A stretch of DNA of 64,000 nucleotides from Puffinus mauretanicus (GCA_023333565.1 JAJKFH010003305.1:248001-312000), one strand, 5' to 3'. Positions 51,838 to 64,000 are shown, counted from the stretch's first letter. Notes: generated by a model from the sequence alone, not told the origin. A program made the numbers and translations.

Positions 51838-52141
51838 ATGACAGATACCCCTGGAGAGCAATCCTCCTACCATCCCACCACAATTGGCTTTGTTGAATAT
51901 GGCTCCCATACTGATCTTCTGGGATTAAACTATTCAAGACAAAAAGCACTTGGAGGTTGATCCCCCCTTACAACCTACCATCAACATGCAAAATGTATCT
52001 ATTGTAACAAATGAATTGTTTAAAAAAATTGCATCATCAGCTCAAAGTATCATTGACAAATGCATAGAACTAGTATGTAACACAGAGCAGACAACCAAAA
52101 AAACCCAGGGAGATACTTCTGAGGAAAATGTTCCAGACTAA
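51838..52141 (+). pseudogene. Protein-like stretch with one frameshift, identity unknown
   Basis: An ATG at 51838 opens 40 codons (beginning MTDTPGEQSYHPTTIGFVEY) that end at TGA 51958-51960. A second frame, open from 51929 and shifted by one base, carries on to TAA at 52139-52141 with protein-like content (SIVTNELFKKIASSAQSIID, ending SEENVPD). One extra base near the AAAAA at 51941-51945 would explain the break. The whole would be about 100 residues with an amphipathic helix-like middle. It lies antisense in the last FIG4 intron, without evident introns or a poly(A) tail. I do not recognise a family. It could be a decayed retrocopy, an assembly indel in a small gene, or chance. Confidence 0.3.
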
Positions 52142-52899
52142 TTGTTAAAATAACATCTATGCAAGATTCTAGATGCTCTTTTCTTCAGTTAAAACACTCT
52201 GCATAGTGATTAAAGCTAGTATAGATCCTCTGACTTCAGTGACACAGATGGGCTTCAAGTATACAAAACAAAGCAGGAATCAATTCCCACTTTACCCTAC
52301 TCTCTCCAGCACCTGGCCACTCGCCAGAAAAATGAAAATATAAAAATATTGCATTTGACCTCTCAAGTCTCCTCAAATGTCCACTAAAACAAATACAGGG
52401 CACTCATAGCCTTCTCAGAACACATAAATTCAGATAACTGCACACTAAAGACCGAGTTGCAACTTTGAATGTTTTTTTAATGATGAATATGCAGGTCAAC
52501 CAATCGCTTTCAAACCATCTCTTTCAAAACCAATCACAGCAAGAAGAAATTGCCTTTTAAACTCAGTAGCTTCAGCACTTTGTGTTGTGATAACTCATGA
52601 CTGCTAAGAATTTTGAATACAAAAATCTTGCCACTATAAAAACTAAAAAAAAAAAACCACCATCACCTCCACCACACCCCAAAAAACAAACCACAAAAAA
52701 CAATTAACTTTTTTTTAAGTTACAAGGGAGAAGTAGAAACCTAATTCTTCATGCTATGCATTGAATCCCCTCACGCAGTAAAAGCAACAGAAGTATGACT
52801 CTCAAACAATTTAACATTAAATTTACCCGATGATAATTCAGGTCTAATGATAGAAGCAAAAAGAAATAGGCTAAAGGGGAAAAGAAAAATAGTACTTAC

Positions 52900-52989
52900 A
52901 AATTTATAACCCTATCCAAGTGGTGTTTTGAGCAAAATTGCTGGCTGCTCTTGTCTTGTTTATGCTGACTCTGTCCCAGCTGAACAAAC
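52900..52989 (-). CDS. FIG4: FIG4 penultimate coding exon
   Basis: A 90-nt exon with acceptor TTTTCCCAG before 52989 and donor GTAAGT at 52894-52899. It starts with the third base of a split Arg codon and ends with TT of a split Leu codon, so its phases fit both neighbours exactly. The translation runs RFVQLGQSQHKQDKSSQQ, then FCSKHHLDRVIN. The first half matches the FIG4 tail as I know it. The second half looks more divergent from mammals, with a few changed residues and perhaps one or two extra, as expected of a disordered linker. It is too short for simple ORF finding; I located it by homology and splice signals. Confidence 0.93.
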
Positions 52990-54254
52990 CTGGGAAAAGC
53001 AGTAGATAGGAGAACAAATTAAAGAAAGTAAAAGAACTATCCCCCAAAATTCAGCAAATGAAAGAAAACCACACCAAAAATGAGCCTTTAAGTCATGTTA
53101 TGTAAGTCACTGATCATGAACTACCTCTCTGGTAAACAAGAGAGATTTTTAAAACTTTGCAGGGGTGCATGTGAGAACTCAGCAGCTTCTATTACCCTGA
53201 AAGAGAGTTGCCTATTAATTGGTGTCGCCTACTATGTCATGGGATAGAAACAGGTCTCTGCTCCTATGAAATAGGCAGCCCACTACAGTCAACTTCCTAT
53301 GTCTTTTTCAAAGCAATCAGTCAGATGAATAGCCTATGGGAAAAGTCAACAGAAGAGATAGAAAGTCTCTCAAAATTCAGAATTAATTCAGTCCTCGGCC
53401 AAACTCAATGTAGTTTATTCAGCTGAAACACTGTCAGTCCAGCTCACTTATTTCCAAGCACAACCTTTTGGGAGAACTACCCCATCTCCAAATACTTGCT
53501 CCAAGACACTGAAGATGCTAAATACTGTTATGGCTTTTTTCTTGACAATGAATTGGAGCAAAATTTAAAAAAAAATAGTTATTAATCACTAATCTTATTC
53601 ACGCAGTCTAAGAGGAAAAGTCAGAGGGTTTCAAGTATATGTCGTTATCTCACATAAACTCAATTTGTTCACTCTCCAACACATCTGTGCTACTGAAAAC
53701 AGAAGTAAATGTTAGTTGTGATGTTAACACTTTAATTTTCTGATGTGGCGGGGTTTTTTTAATAGTTAGCTTCCATTTAGCTTAAAAATAGTCTTATTGG
53801 TCTATTTCAGAAATATTTACTACATTTTAACAGGGGACAATTAACAGCGCAAAAGCAATTGCCTGGAAGAGTGTACAGAAGGCAAAGGAACAACATATTC
53901 CTAAACAACTTATTATGACTTCTCTTTCTGCTCCATTCAGATTCTATACTGTAGAAACAAAAGCCTCAGAAACATGCGACATCACTTTGGATGGTGAAGG
54001 AATAAATATTTTAATTTCTAAATAAGAGAACTATAAGTGGAAATAGAGATAATTAAGATCATCTACTGCAGGAGCTTGCTACTGAAACAAGCTTAAAAAA
54101 AAACAAAAGCGAACTAAAGGTGTAAGTATTTTTATTAACTGCTTCAAATTATCCAATATTCTGAAACAAACAAGGCCTAAATTAACACAAGCAAGTTACC
54201 AGACATCAATAAGACACCATGCACAGTTGATCTGCAGTATACATCCTCAAATTA

Positions 54255-54307
54255 TCTGAGGGACCTCCTGTTCCTTCCAACCTCAACCAATCTGTGGTTC
54301 TGTGATT
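54255..54307 (+). mobile_element. Short CR1 3' end fragment
   Basis: GAGGGACCTCCTGTTCCTTCC followed by AACCTCAACCAATCTGTGGTTCTGTGATT matches the terminal part of a different CR1 subfamily, about 50 bp long. Confidence 0.7.
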
Positions 54308-56487
54308 TCTATTTTGATGAGAATTAACTCAAATTATCTCAGCCATCAGTGAAAATGGGCTGAACAGATTCAAATTACTTTTCATTTGCATATATACTTA
54401 ATATAGATCAGCTGACATAAAGTAACTTAACCTGAGGTACTTTAAATCTGCGAGTCCCTGTTGCTAATAAAGAAAAAAAAACATAACGTGTCCAACAATG
54501 TCAAGTAGAGTCAGGATCTTACTTATTACTATAATAGAAAAAGACTTGAAGTGAGAACTATAATCATACTGTGAAATAAATTGCTGCTATTCTGAAATTA
54601 TGTACATTGTAATAACGGATGTCAGTAAAATCTATACTTTCCACATAAATCAGCACATCAGACCATAAATAGCACTATGTCTTGTTAGCTAAAAGAGGAA
54701 TTTGTAATTGTTATATTTTTAAAACCTGCATTGCTTGAGGGAAATGAAATAAATGCAAGCTTTTTTTGTCTTGAAAAGGATATGAACAGGGAGCTTCAAA
54801 GCCCCCACAGAGTTTACAGTACTACTGTAACAACAGATTGAATGTTAGTCCAGCCTGAAAAATGATAAAATGGGAAGTAGCTGCAATCCTGGCTGTTACC
54901 ACAGAGCTGTTCATCTGCACAAAATGACTTGTAGTAGACACTAGCTTGCACTGGGCCATTTGCAGAACAACCATAACCATCTGGTATACCAAAGAGCAAT
55001 TGCCAAACTGGCATCCATTTTCTAGTGGTTAAAATAAAGAACCAAAAAATTAGAGGCATAGGTGAAGTTAAAAATTTCAGAGATAATGAGAAACATCCTC
55101 CTCAACGCTGTTCAAGTGTACTATCTTCAAATTACTCATCATGTAGGAAATAGGTAGAAATGGGAATTTCAAAGAATGAAAGAGTGCAAGAGAAGTAGCT
55201 ACCCCTGAAGAAAAATTAACAGAAAAAGAATTTAAATAAAAAGAAAAAAAATGCTTTGAGAGGATTAATGAACTAAGTCAGGATTAATCATCACATATCA
55301 CCAAATGAGAAGATATCATAGTGAATTAAAACTTCCCTCACAAATTGAAAAGGTTTCAAATATAACAAGGCAATCACTGCTATTACACATTAGAAAATAA
55401 AAACAAATGCACACAAGCCCATTTCAATGCATGCCTCACAAATATTCACTTCAATATACACACAGTGTTTTTCTGAGATGATGTGTAGTTTTCTTTCACC
55501 TCTTTTCTCAAACTCCATTAATTCTACATCCTAAACAGGTGTTTGAAGCATTGGTTTATTAAGCAAATGTAATTGATTTGCACTCCTCGTGTCTTGCATA
55601 AGCAATCACTCTTGGCAACAGCATTATAAGCCTTTAGGAACTAAGAGGGTCTTCAATTTGGATCTAAATTTCTCCAACTGATCTCTAGTACTGAATTCCC
55701 ATTATTCTGACTAGGTTTCAAAGAAAAAGATTGCGGTTCAGGAAAGAATCTTCTCCACCAGGGAACTGAGTAAATAACTTTTTGGTTCAGTTCTAGTTCA
55801 TCTATAACTGAAATTATTCTAGTTCAGTTTTGGTTTGAGTTAAAAAAATTTCAAAATGTTCAAATTAATTTCTGATTTAAGAAAAAAAGATTTGAACCAG
55901 TTTCTTTTTTGCTTCAGTGTTATTCTGTGATATTGAGGAGAGAATTTGAGAACAATAGCGTAAGTACACATTTTGTAACAATGGCAACGCATAGCCAGCG
56001 CTCTATACGGGGTTATGGCAATTCAGAAACAGCATTCCTGATACAATGGAAGTCTCTGCCTTTTGTTGGAGAAGCATACCATTAATTTGCTGATTGCTCT
56101 TGGGGAGCTGACAGTTCATGGCTCCTGCAGGAGTGGCGACAACTGTCTTGTAGAGGATAAAAGTCCAAGTTACCCTTGAATAAAAGCAGAAGTTTTTGTG
56201 TAGTTGGAGCTGGGAAGTGATACCTTGATGCTTGCCCACCAACTCTTACCTCCAACTGCTCACAGTAAGCCAGCAGCCCCCAGCTCCTGAGCAGAGCCTG
56301 CAGTGCTGTGCAGCGTGCTGCCTCACATTGTAGCAGTTTACCTCAAAGTGCAGGGACCGAGTGGGAACTTGTTGGACCACCTAAGGAGCTGTATTTTGTC
56401 TTGCACTATGCTGTATCTTACTCATTTCCTGTACGTATGGTTTGAATTCACAAAATCATTAATTAAGAACAAGTGGCACCATGATGT

Positions 56488-56582
56488 TAGGGACATGGTT
56501 TAGTAGGCATGGTAGTGTTGAGTTGATGGTTGGACTCGATGATCTTAGAGGTCTTTTCCAACCTTAATGATTCTATGATTTT
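56488..56582 (+). mobile_element. CR1 LINE 3' end fragment
   Basis: Reads TTAGGGACATGGTTTAGTAGG, then GGTTGGACTCGATGATCTTAG and the ATTCTATGATTTTA tail. It is 5'-truncated and lies on the plus strand, antisense within a FIG4 intron. Its core 50 bp is identical to the copy near 3181. Confidence 0.9.
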
Positions 56583-57481
56583 ATGTTCAAAATGCAGTGT
56601 GTGTCTTACACACACTACACTTGGTGCTGTGCATATACACACACACACATGTAAACCCACACACCACATATATTTGCATGTCATTATTTCATGAAACTCC
56701 AATAACGGCAAGGGCCAAACTGACTTCTCCCTCTCCTGAAACTTACAGTACAAATATCTGTCACTTAGATATCCATGCTTCTACAGTGTGAGTTATTCTG
56801 ACCGCTTTTCTTAACTTTTCTCCTTATAGCCTATACTAGATTTAGTAACGGTCTCAAGGTCTCCCTATAAAATCCAAAATTTTTTATTTCAAGCTCAAAA
56901 GGCCAAGATGTTTCAAGACAAAGGCTGAATATTATTCAGAAAAGTAATCTTCCTTGAACATCAAAAGTCACACAACTATTGAAATTTGAGTAAAAGGTAA
57001 CAGTTAACACATTTCTCTACGAATAAGACATTATGTTAAAAAAAGACTTAACTTCTGTTGTTTTGTATGCATTTTTATAGAAGAGGCTATTTCACTTATG
57101 ACTGATTTGAATTAGCATAATTCAGCATTTGAAAAATGCAAAGTCACAGACTACATAGCTTAGACCCATGGAACCACTCATAATATGGAATTTGCTTATT
57201 AATTTCTAGGACTGTATTAAATGACAGGTATTTCTATTGAAGCATCTTTCATTCAATTTAAGTTCCAAATTTTGGATTCAGAGACATCTGCATAACTTCC
57301 ACTGCAGAGTTGACACAGACATCTGAAAACAGTTTGATTTTAGAAACAGAATAGTATATATATCCAAATATCTCTAAAATTTATAATTTAAATAAGTTTA
57401 ATCAAAGGCAGCACTTTGACAAGCTGTATTTAACTTAGCTCCAATTATCTTTTACTGATTACCACTGAGAATTTATCTCAC

Positions 57482-57564
57482 CTAGCGTATATTGTGAGAT
57501 CATCTTCTGAAGGAACATCTGAAAGATTGACTCCATACACATCTTTTGTTGATTGCACTACATT
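57482..57564 (-). CDS. FIG4: FIG4 coding exon, third from last
   Basis: An 83-nt exon with acceptor TTATGTTCCAG before 57564 and donor GTGAGA from 57481 downward. It starts in phase 0 and leaves AG of an Arg codon for the next exon. The translation begins NVVQSTKDVYGVNLSD and continues VPSEDDLTIYA, clearly the FIG4 segment with the core VYGVNLSD. It follows directly on the GAG that ends the upstream exon. The frame is intact. It is hidden in automatic ORF calls because it is short. Confidence 0.94.
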
Positions 57565-60500
57565 CTGGAACATAAGAAGAAAGATTCAGACTGAGGATAC
57601 CGTAAAAACATCCAAAGAGAAGTTTGCTTTCAAGCAAGGAATTCTTTCAAAACCTGAAAATAATTTCAAAAGTCCAGGCAAAACCAAACAAGTTTCTCAT
57701 ATACACAGTAATCTTAGCTTGTGCATGTTTTTTTTTTTTTAAATAAAAACAATTTATTAAAAATATTATTTAAGACATTTGTTCAACAAGTAGAGGAAAA
57801 GATTCTTGAAAGATAGTATCAGGTAAGACAACTTATTAGGAGAATAAATTATATTTATAGGACATATAATAATGTAGGTATTAAGTTCTGTTCTGTGTTG
57901 AAACTTAATATAGAATAAATCATATTTGTTCAGAACACGCTCCCACATTTGCTTTCACTTTTCCTGCTGTCAATTCTGAAATAATTACAAACTTCAGGTT
58001 GAACAAAAACTATTTTTATTTTATAAATTACACAATCATGTCAGTCAACTATAACAAGGATCCAATGTACACGCAATACTTCACTATGTCTAATGATTCA
58101 GTGTTAAATTGAGGGGGTTTATTGACAAGACACGTGTTATTGCAAGTAAGTCAACTACAAAAATAGTTTTCTTTTAGTTCAAAAAGACCCAAAGTCAAAG
58201 AAGAACTTTGGAAAGATATGTCCTGACCAGAAGTACTAAAGCATTTTATTATTAACTTCTGTGAGATGTGAATAGAAAGGAACTAGCTGTTTGGGTTCTG
58301 TGCTGCCGCCGCCCCTCTGCCCCCCGTAAAGATACAATTTTTCTCTACTCTACAGTTGCTGATGTAAAAGATACCAAAATTCAAATCCCTGACCAAACAT
58401 CCAATCATTCTGGAATAACCATATTTACTCAAGGACACACCTAAAAATATAAGCTTACAAATATCAACTCTTTTACACGCAAAAATGTCCCACACTACTG
58501 TTTTTCATCCAAACTTCTAATATTTTTAAACAATACTATACACAATCCGTTTTCACAAGTGAGAAAACAGTAAAGTGCAGACTGACACTGGCTAGAGTGC
58601 TAGTAAGTTGTCAGTTTAGCTAACAGAGACATAAAATGGAATATTTGTAAGCTTAGGCTTTTACGTGCATTCTTCATTAAAGTTTCTTTTTAAAATTAAG
58701 CTTAACTTGAGGGGAAAAAAAAAAAAATGTATCTGAAACATTTCTATGGTTTACCAGTTCTAGAAAATAGATGCTTATTTAATCAACTAGATAGCTTATC
58801 ACCTTTTCCAGTCATAGTTGTTTTGTTTCTTGTTACATTATTCAGTTTAGCCATCAAGTTTTGAAACCCTCCATTACAGGTCTTCTTTTTAAACTTTTAA
58901 ACTACATGTGTGGACACAACAAACAATTGCCATTGCCAGAGAAATAATTCCAAAACATATCTTGAAAAGCCTATATTTGATGCTTTGCTTAGCCGGTAAT
59001 GGAAAAACAACACTTCACAAGCTAAATGAAGATCAGCTGGTGAAGATGTTAAAATCTAATATCTAACACAGTCTTTAAGATTACTAATTTTTATGTTTGG
59101 TTTCCGAACAGAAAGTTTCCATAAACATCGTGCCCTCAAAAGTAATGTATCTAAGAGACGCTTTGTACTTTTGAAGAGAATAAACAAATTTACAATGGCA
59201 GGCAGACATTAAGATAACCCAAGTTAATTGCCGACATAGCAATTCAGCATAACTGAATAGGTAATCCTTTTCAGCACTGCAACTTTAATAAGCAATGACA
59301 CAAATTAACAAGACAAATTATGACTACAATTCAGTGCATGAAAAGGTGCTAATAAAATGGAAAATATTTCTTCATGTGCATCACTAAAAGCATCAGAATA
59401 GCTCACCCAAGCCATTGTATGCCATTAAAATTCAATACTATCTTAAATCATACTTTGTGTTTACATGCATCTTTCATGTAAGCATCTTAAAAATCTAAAA
59501 AAAAAATCTTAGGTCTAAGTGTTGAAGTGTGTCCAATACACAGATGGAAAAACTGATGTGAGGTAACTTGTGCAATGGTAAGAATTAAGAATAAAATTTC
59601 AGGTTGGATTTCTGTTGTTAAAAAAAACATCTAGAAGCAATCCGACTTGCTGGAAAACTGGAAAACAGGTACTCTATTATTCACAGATAATGGAAAATTT
59701 TCAGATAAAATATCTTGCATAAGCAGAAATAAATACACTTGTATTGGAATAACAATTAATCCAAATCGTCCAAAATTAATACCACATGAATTCATAGTTA
59801 TTTTATTGAAAATGCTTCATTAAGGTTAGGAAGACAACAGTGTTGTACAGAAGGCTGAAAATCCATTATCTGAGAGCACAAAACCCTAGGCTAAAGATTG
59901 AATGGAAAGAAAATTTGAATTGTAGCAGGAAAAAAGTGCCCGTAGTCTATCAGGCACTACATTTTATACTGACTAAGGTCATAAATACTGAAGTTTCTTC
60001 AAAGGTGATAACGTGTACAAGCATAACACTATAACCATTTAAATTAGCTGTGGCTTAAAAAAAAAAAAAAACAACACCCACAACAAACAAACAAAACCCC
60101 AAACCCCCAAAGCCATACAAATTTTCCAAATTTGTATAGTCTCCATTAACATATCCTTTTGCTAAGACATTTTCAGTGGTACCCAAAATGGATATCTACA
60201 AGAAAGAATTTGAAGAAATGTTACATGAATAATAAAATAGATATTTTCATAATACTTTGTACAAATTAGTATTTTCATTAGATTAGCACCCAAGGGATAC
60301 CAGCAGAATTGGAGTTATGCTAGCAAAAAAAGATTAATAGCCCACAACTGAGAATACATATTCTTTTCATATGACTGTGCATACACGATTTCACTATTAT
60401 CCTGCCATTATCTTCAACCTTAGTAGTAGTAATAGTATAGGACCAATGTGACAACATTATCATGCAGATTTTTGGAGTCAGTTTAATTTCTTTTTTTTTT

Positions 60501-61217
60501 TTTTTTAAATGTCAGACCATATAATTATGAAACAGCAATTTAAAAATCTTCATATAAATCAGATTGAAATTTAGCCAGATGGAACATCAATTTACAGTTA
60601 TATCCAGTTAGCAAGTGGCATCATTCAAAAGGAATAGATTTGTAACTGAAAGAGGTGGTACTCAGGATCTCAGATCTGTGCTACCTGTCTTTCAGGGGGT
60701 TTACTCCAGATTAGCTCCCATGGACTAAATGTTGATTAGGTAGGTAGATCAGGTATATTCCTGGAGAAGCATCTCCCAGTTTAGTTTCATCCACAAAGGA
60801 ATCCCATTTGCATGCTCCAAGACCATCTCATGATGCGAGCCAGAGCACGGTAAGGGACGATGATCAGAAGTGCACTACTGCTCTGAGTTAACATACTAAC
60901 ATAGATACATTTCATGCTTTATGTAAGGGACTACACTTGACCTTTCAAATGTAGTACCTTTCAAATGCCATAGATTTCTAACAGTAATTTTCATTTTTTG
61001 AAAAATGTTATTTTCCACTGTGTTTCACTATTGCACGACAAGAATAATGGTGAAGTTTTATAAGCAGTTGTGCTAATATCTATACAAAGAAATTACACTG
61101 GAGACCTTTTTCACTTAATTTCTCAGTGTTTTACTTCTGACTGCTTTATCACATTTACTGGGTTTTTTTAAGGAAATGTGAATTTTAAGTCCACGATTAG
61201 CCACAATAATTTCTTAC
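57565..61217 (-). other. FIG4: FIG4 intron (3.65 kb)
   Basis: An AT-rich intron with A-rich and T-rich runs (for example 60058-60072 and 60489-60506) and a small GC patch at about 58300-58328. I see no repeat family or gene in it. Confidence 0.88.
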
Positions 61218-61413
61218 CTCTGTGATTTTTGTATTGTCTCCTGTATCAGTCACTTTTACTGGAGTTGAACGTTGAGAAACAGCACCTTCATCTTCTTTGT
61301 CTGTCCCAGAATCATCTTCAGAACTACTTGACACTGCTTCCTCACTTGGGGGTGGAGGAGCACTAGCAGCTGTTTTCCGCTGCAGCACGGTTTCTTCTCT
61401 ATTACTTTTGTTC
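61218..61413 (-). CDS. FIG4: FIG4 coding exon, fourth from last (acidic serine-rich tail)
   Basis: An exon of about 196 nt ending in ITE with donor GTAAGA at 61217 downward. The 5' boundary is placed after CATAATAG (AG at 61414-61415); with one leading base it gives 65 codons in frame. A slightly different acceptor is possible. The translation contains [19 protein letters not shown], then a serine/acidic run ([16 protein letters not shown]) and [11 protein letters not shown]. This is the recognisable low-complexity linker after the FIG4 SAC domain, probably disordered and rich in possible casein-kinase sites. Earlier FIG4 exons, including the CX5R catalytic loop, lie right of the window. No further FIG4 exon was recognised between 61414 and 64000. 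Confidence 0.92.
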
Positions 61414-64000
61414 CTATTATGAAATGCAGTGTGTATTTATGAAATCAGAGAGATATTAACAACAAGTATTTAAAATTCCTAATTTTGGTTACAATCTTAC
61501 TGGGGCAAATGAGTTCTATCCTCTGGAGCAACTTGTTGCTCATCTTTTGAATCCCCCAGTTGATTTACTTTTCTTCAATCTCTTCTTATTCCAGAGCATT
61601 TAAAGAGAGCTCAAAGGATTATTTCAGCTTTTCTCCAGCAATTCTCTGATTCTTTACTTAAATCCCCCCTCCAGATTGAATGAATAAAAAGGAATAAAAA
61701 TTCATTGAGACATAACAACACTGGTTTTGATCTGGGAAAAAGTTTCACTTTCTGATTAACAACATTATCCACTCCACTAGCTTCCTTAATCTTGGGCCCA
61801 AAAATCTTAATCATAGCGTCACTTTTTTCCCCTTCCTTTTCCATACCTCTCCCCTCAATTTAGTTCTTTAATCAGCAACATTTCTTTATGCGGCATGTAT
61901 TTCTCACTCTAGAAATTCTAGTCAATATAAAGAAGTGCCTTATTTGTAAGAATTCTTCAAGATACAGCATCTATATTTTAGTAGGCTAACATTGTGTTTA
62001 ATTGTACAAGCTCTGAAAGGTATACATTACTTTACTCATCAGAAATTGTACCACCCTTACGTCCTCTACATCCTTTCCTACGGGCCATAGAAGGGTATGT
62101 GGTTGCACTTTCCTCTCAGACACTGTCACAATCTTGCAGGGATTCTGGAGGAAGAGGGACTGCAAGGCAGGGAATGAATATGTTTATAGACAAATCAGTT
62201 CTGAAACAGGGAAGCAACATCTCCTCCTTGCTGAGGTGACTGTCCATATACATACACTGACATCGTGCGTGACTTACTCTAAAGGAAGGCCCTAAAGGAA
62301 GAGAGCAGCATGCTAAGAGGCTTTGACAGCAGCATGCAGTTTGGTGCAAATGCTATTTTGAGTTGCAGCTCTAGTGTTCTCATCAGCAAAGGCATGGAGG
62401 TCACCAGTATCACTTCAGCTTTAGAGGAATACACCATGACTGTCACTAAGAGTTCTGCCTTTTGCAGTCAAATTCATATAGCAGTTTATCCCTGTAGTGA
62501 ATTAGCTCAACTATATATGCTTTAGGAACACATATAAACAAGTTCTCCAAAGGTCAGATCAAGAGCATACCCCACCCCCAAGGACATTAATATATCAGAA
62601 CAACTCTTACAGCTGTAACAAATGCCTTAGGGGAAAAAATAACACAGGTAAGTTTAATTTCCGACTCAGCAGAAACTGACATCTCCTCAGAATGAAATTT
62701 ACAGAAAGACATGAAGACATACCGCGTTCTTTTTAGAGAAAATTAAGGTTATCTTCCTTACTTTTCTAAATGAGGTGAAGGTCACAACAAAAGCAGTCCT
62801 TTCTGAAAGCTGAAGAATGGAGCAAGTAGCCAAAGACTGGTAAGAGTGATATCCCGACCCCACCCCCAACTCATACTCAGAAGGCGGCCAAGATCTAATT
62901 GACCTAGGGGACCAGAATACTTACAGATGAAAATAGATCACCAAATCCTCCAGAAATGTCACAGTAGATCAAAAGATGATAACAAATGTGCAAGGCAAAG
63001 ATACCACCTCTACCAAGGGCTAAATATGGGTAAGGTGGAATATTGAAGCCACCTTTTACCCTGCTACACAACCAATGCATGGGAAGCCTTAAGAGTAATA
63101 CCCAGGGAGTCCTGGAACATGGCTTTGATCCATCTGATTATCTTGTAACAATCCCTAAAAATCACAGTAGAGAGCTTGAAGAATAGTGCCTGAGAAAAAT
63201 TTATAATGGTCAAGTATTTAATAGAATATCTGGAAAGAAATTAGTCCAAAATCTGACATTATACCGAAGCAGAAGAATAAAGCTTATCCTCAAAAGTACC
63301 CATAAACTAACAATTCTTAGCAGAGGTAAATTGTATAACTGCTGAACAGTCTTTCTGCTTATTCCCAGGGAACATCGGTAGCAATGAAATCAGGTTCTAC
63401 TAGTGATAAGTATAGTCTGCTCTCAACATTTATTGACAGTGAGTCCCTCAGGGTCAAGGCACAACGGTTGTTATTCATGAGACAGTCAAATTTTGTAGCT
63501 TTTAACAGAACAGCAAGTTTTCAGAAGAACTTACAATGTTGTGACAGCACAGGTTTAGTTATTACTGACAAAAGGTTTCCTTAATATGAGGTATCAAAAA
63601 GAGAATTAATTGGTTCAGGAAGAGTCCCCATAGCCCTTGTGTGATACAGGAGAACAAACACAACAATGGAAAAAATAAAGTAACAAAGCAATTCCAGGAT
63701 AAAAAAGCAGCTAAATGAAACATTCATTTGTCCCAATAACTGTTGCTGAATTGTTTTATATAATTTTATCTATAAATATTTTTAATAACATCTTTTATCA
63801 AAAACTATGCTGAAATTGGCATTTATTGCTGTTTCAGGATATGTTCTATTTATTCAAAATTTATTACTATTTTTTAAAAAAAGACAACAATAATATATGT
63901 ATTCCTGTCATCTCCAATAGAGAATACAGTTGGCACTAGTATGAAGAGAAGATCAAATTTTAACAACCTCTGGATCTTTATTCTAGATAAAATTTTCTCA
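61414..64000 (-). other. FIG4: FIG4 intron, partial (continues beyond window)
   Basis: Sequence upstream of the serine-rich FIG4 exon to the window end. No exon with FIG4 similarity and proper splice sites was found, and the open frames here are short and not protein-like. Treated as intron whose 5' end lies outside. Confidence 0.75.

Larger units (their letters stand above)
40127..52899 (-). other. FIG4: FIG4 last intron (12.8 kb)
   Basis: The intron lies between the last two FIG4 coding exons, bounded by GTAAGT at its 5' end and a CAG acceptor at its 3' end. It contains a CR1 element interrupted by a solo LTR (about 40843-41940), a 29-bp poly(A) tract at 45124-45152 and a protein-like frameshifted stretch at 51838-52141. 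The rest, especially 42000-51800, is AT-rich unique-looking sequence in which I recognise no gene or repeat. Confidence 0.9.
52990..57481 (-). other. FIG4: FIG4 intron (4.5 kb)
   Basis: An AT-rich intron between the 83-nt and 90-nt exons. It holds short CR1 3'-end fragments at about 54255-54307 and 56488-56582 and a short CA run near 56636-56650. Nothing else is recognised. Confidence 0.9.

Noticed and set aside
61611..61844. 77-codon minus-strand frame upstream of the serine-rich FIG4 exon as another FIG4 exon
   Set aside because: It has no FIG4 similarity and no splice sites in matching phase.
1..64000. CRISPR arrays, bacterial-type operons, tRNA or rRNA genes
   Set aside because: No regularly spaced identical repeats, no tRNA cloverleaf and no rRNA motif were recognised; the window is vertebrate chromosomal DNA.

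Overview
The window looks like a piece of a bird nuclear chromosome. Large CDS-free spaces separate intron-split vertebrate exons. The interspersed repeats are CR1 LINE 3' ends carrying the typical ATTCTATG-type tail, plus two LTRs of kinds familiar from avian genomes. There are no bacterial-style operons, CRISPR arrays or RNA genes that I could find. A neoavian rather than galliform bird is my guess from the LTR types; it is not proven here.

Two protein genes are supported, both on the minus strand. GPR6, an orphan Gs-coupled rhodopsin-class receptor, has its complete single-exon coding region at 5371-6363 inside a strong CpG island, with a likely poly(A) signal near 4923. The last four coding exons of FIG4 (PI(3,5)P2 5-phosphatase, partner of VAC14 and PIKFYVE) lie at 61218-61413, 57482-57564, 52900-52989 and 39949-40126. 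They join in frame and encode the C-terminal 181 residues; the SAC domain lies beyond the right edge. FIG4 followed by GPR6 on the same strand matches the order known from mammals. WASF1 would be expected beyond the left edge, but none of its coding sequence is visible.

Layout: 1-4900 is intergenic sequence with a CR1 tail at about 3155-3237. 4923-6750 holds GPR6, its 3' UTR and its CpG island. 6750-39850 is the intergenic space, containing CR1 fragments (about 7645 and 12850), an AT-only block (about 23.7 kb), a long LTR with an internal 45-52 bp minisatellite (25009-26130) and an isolated CpG-rich patch (about 34.65-34.91 kb). 39850-64000 is the FIG4 3' end and its introns. The last intron (12.8 kb) holds a CR1 split by a 530-bp solo LTR with a clean 5-bp target duplication, a 29-bp poly(A) tract and an unidentified protein-like stretch broken by a frameshift.

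The oddest item is a perfect inverted repeat just upstream of the GPR6 start: 48-bp arms with a 2-nt spacer (6534-6631). It is either a real GC-rich cruciform in the promoter/5' UTR or a fold-back assembly artefact. I found no convincing new multi-gene biological system in the window.
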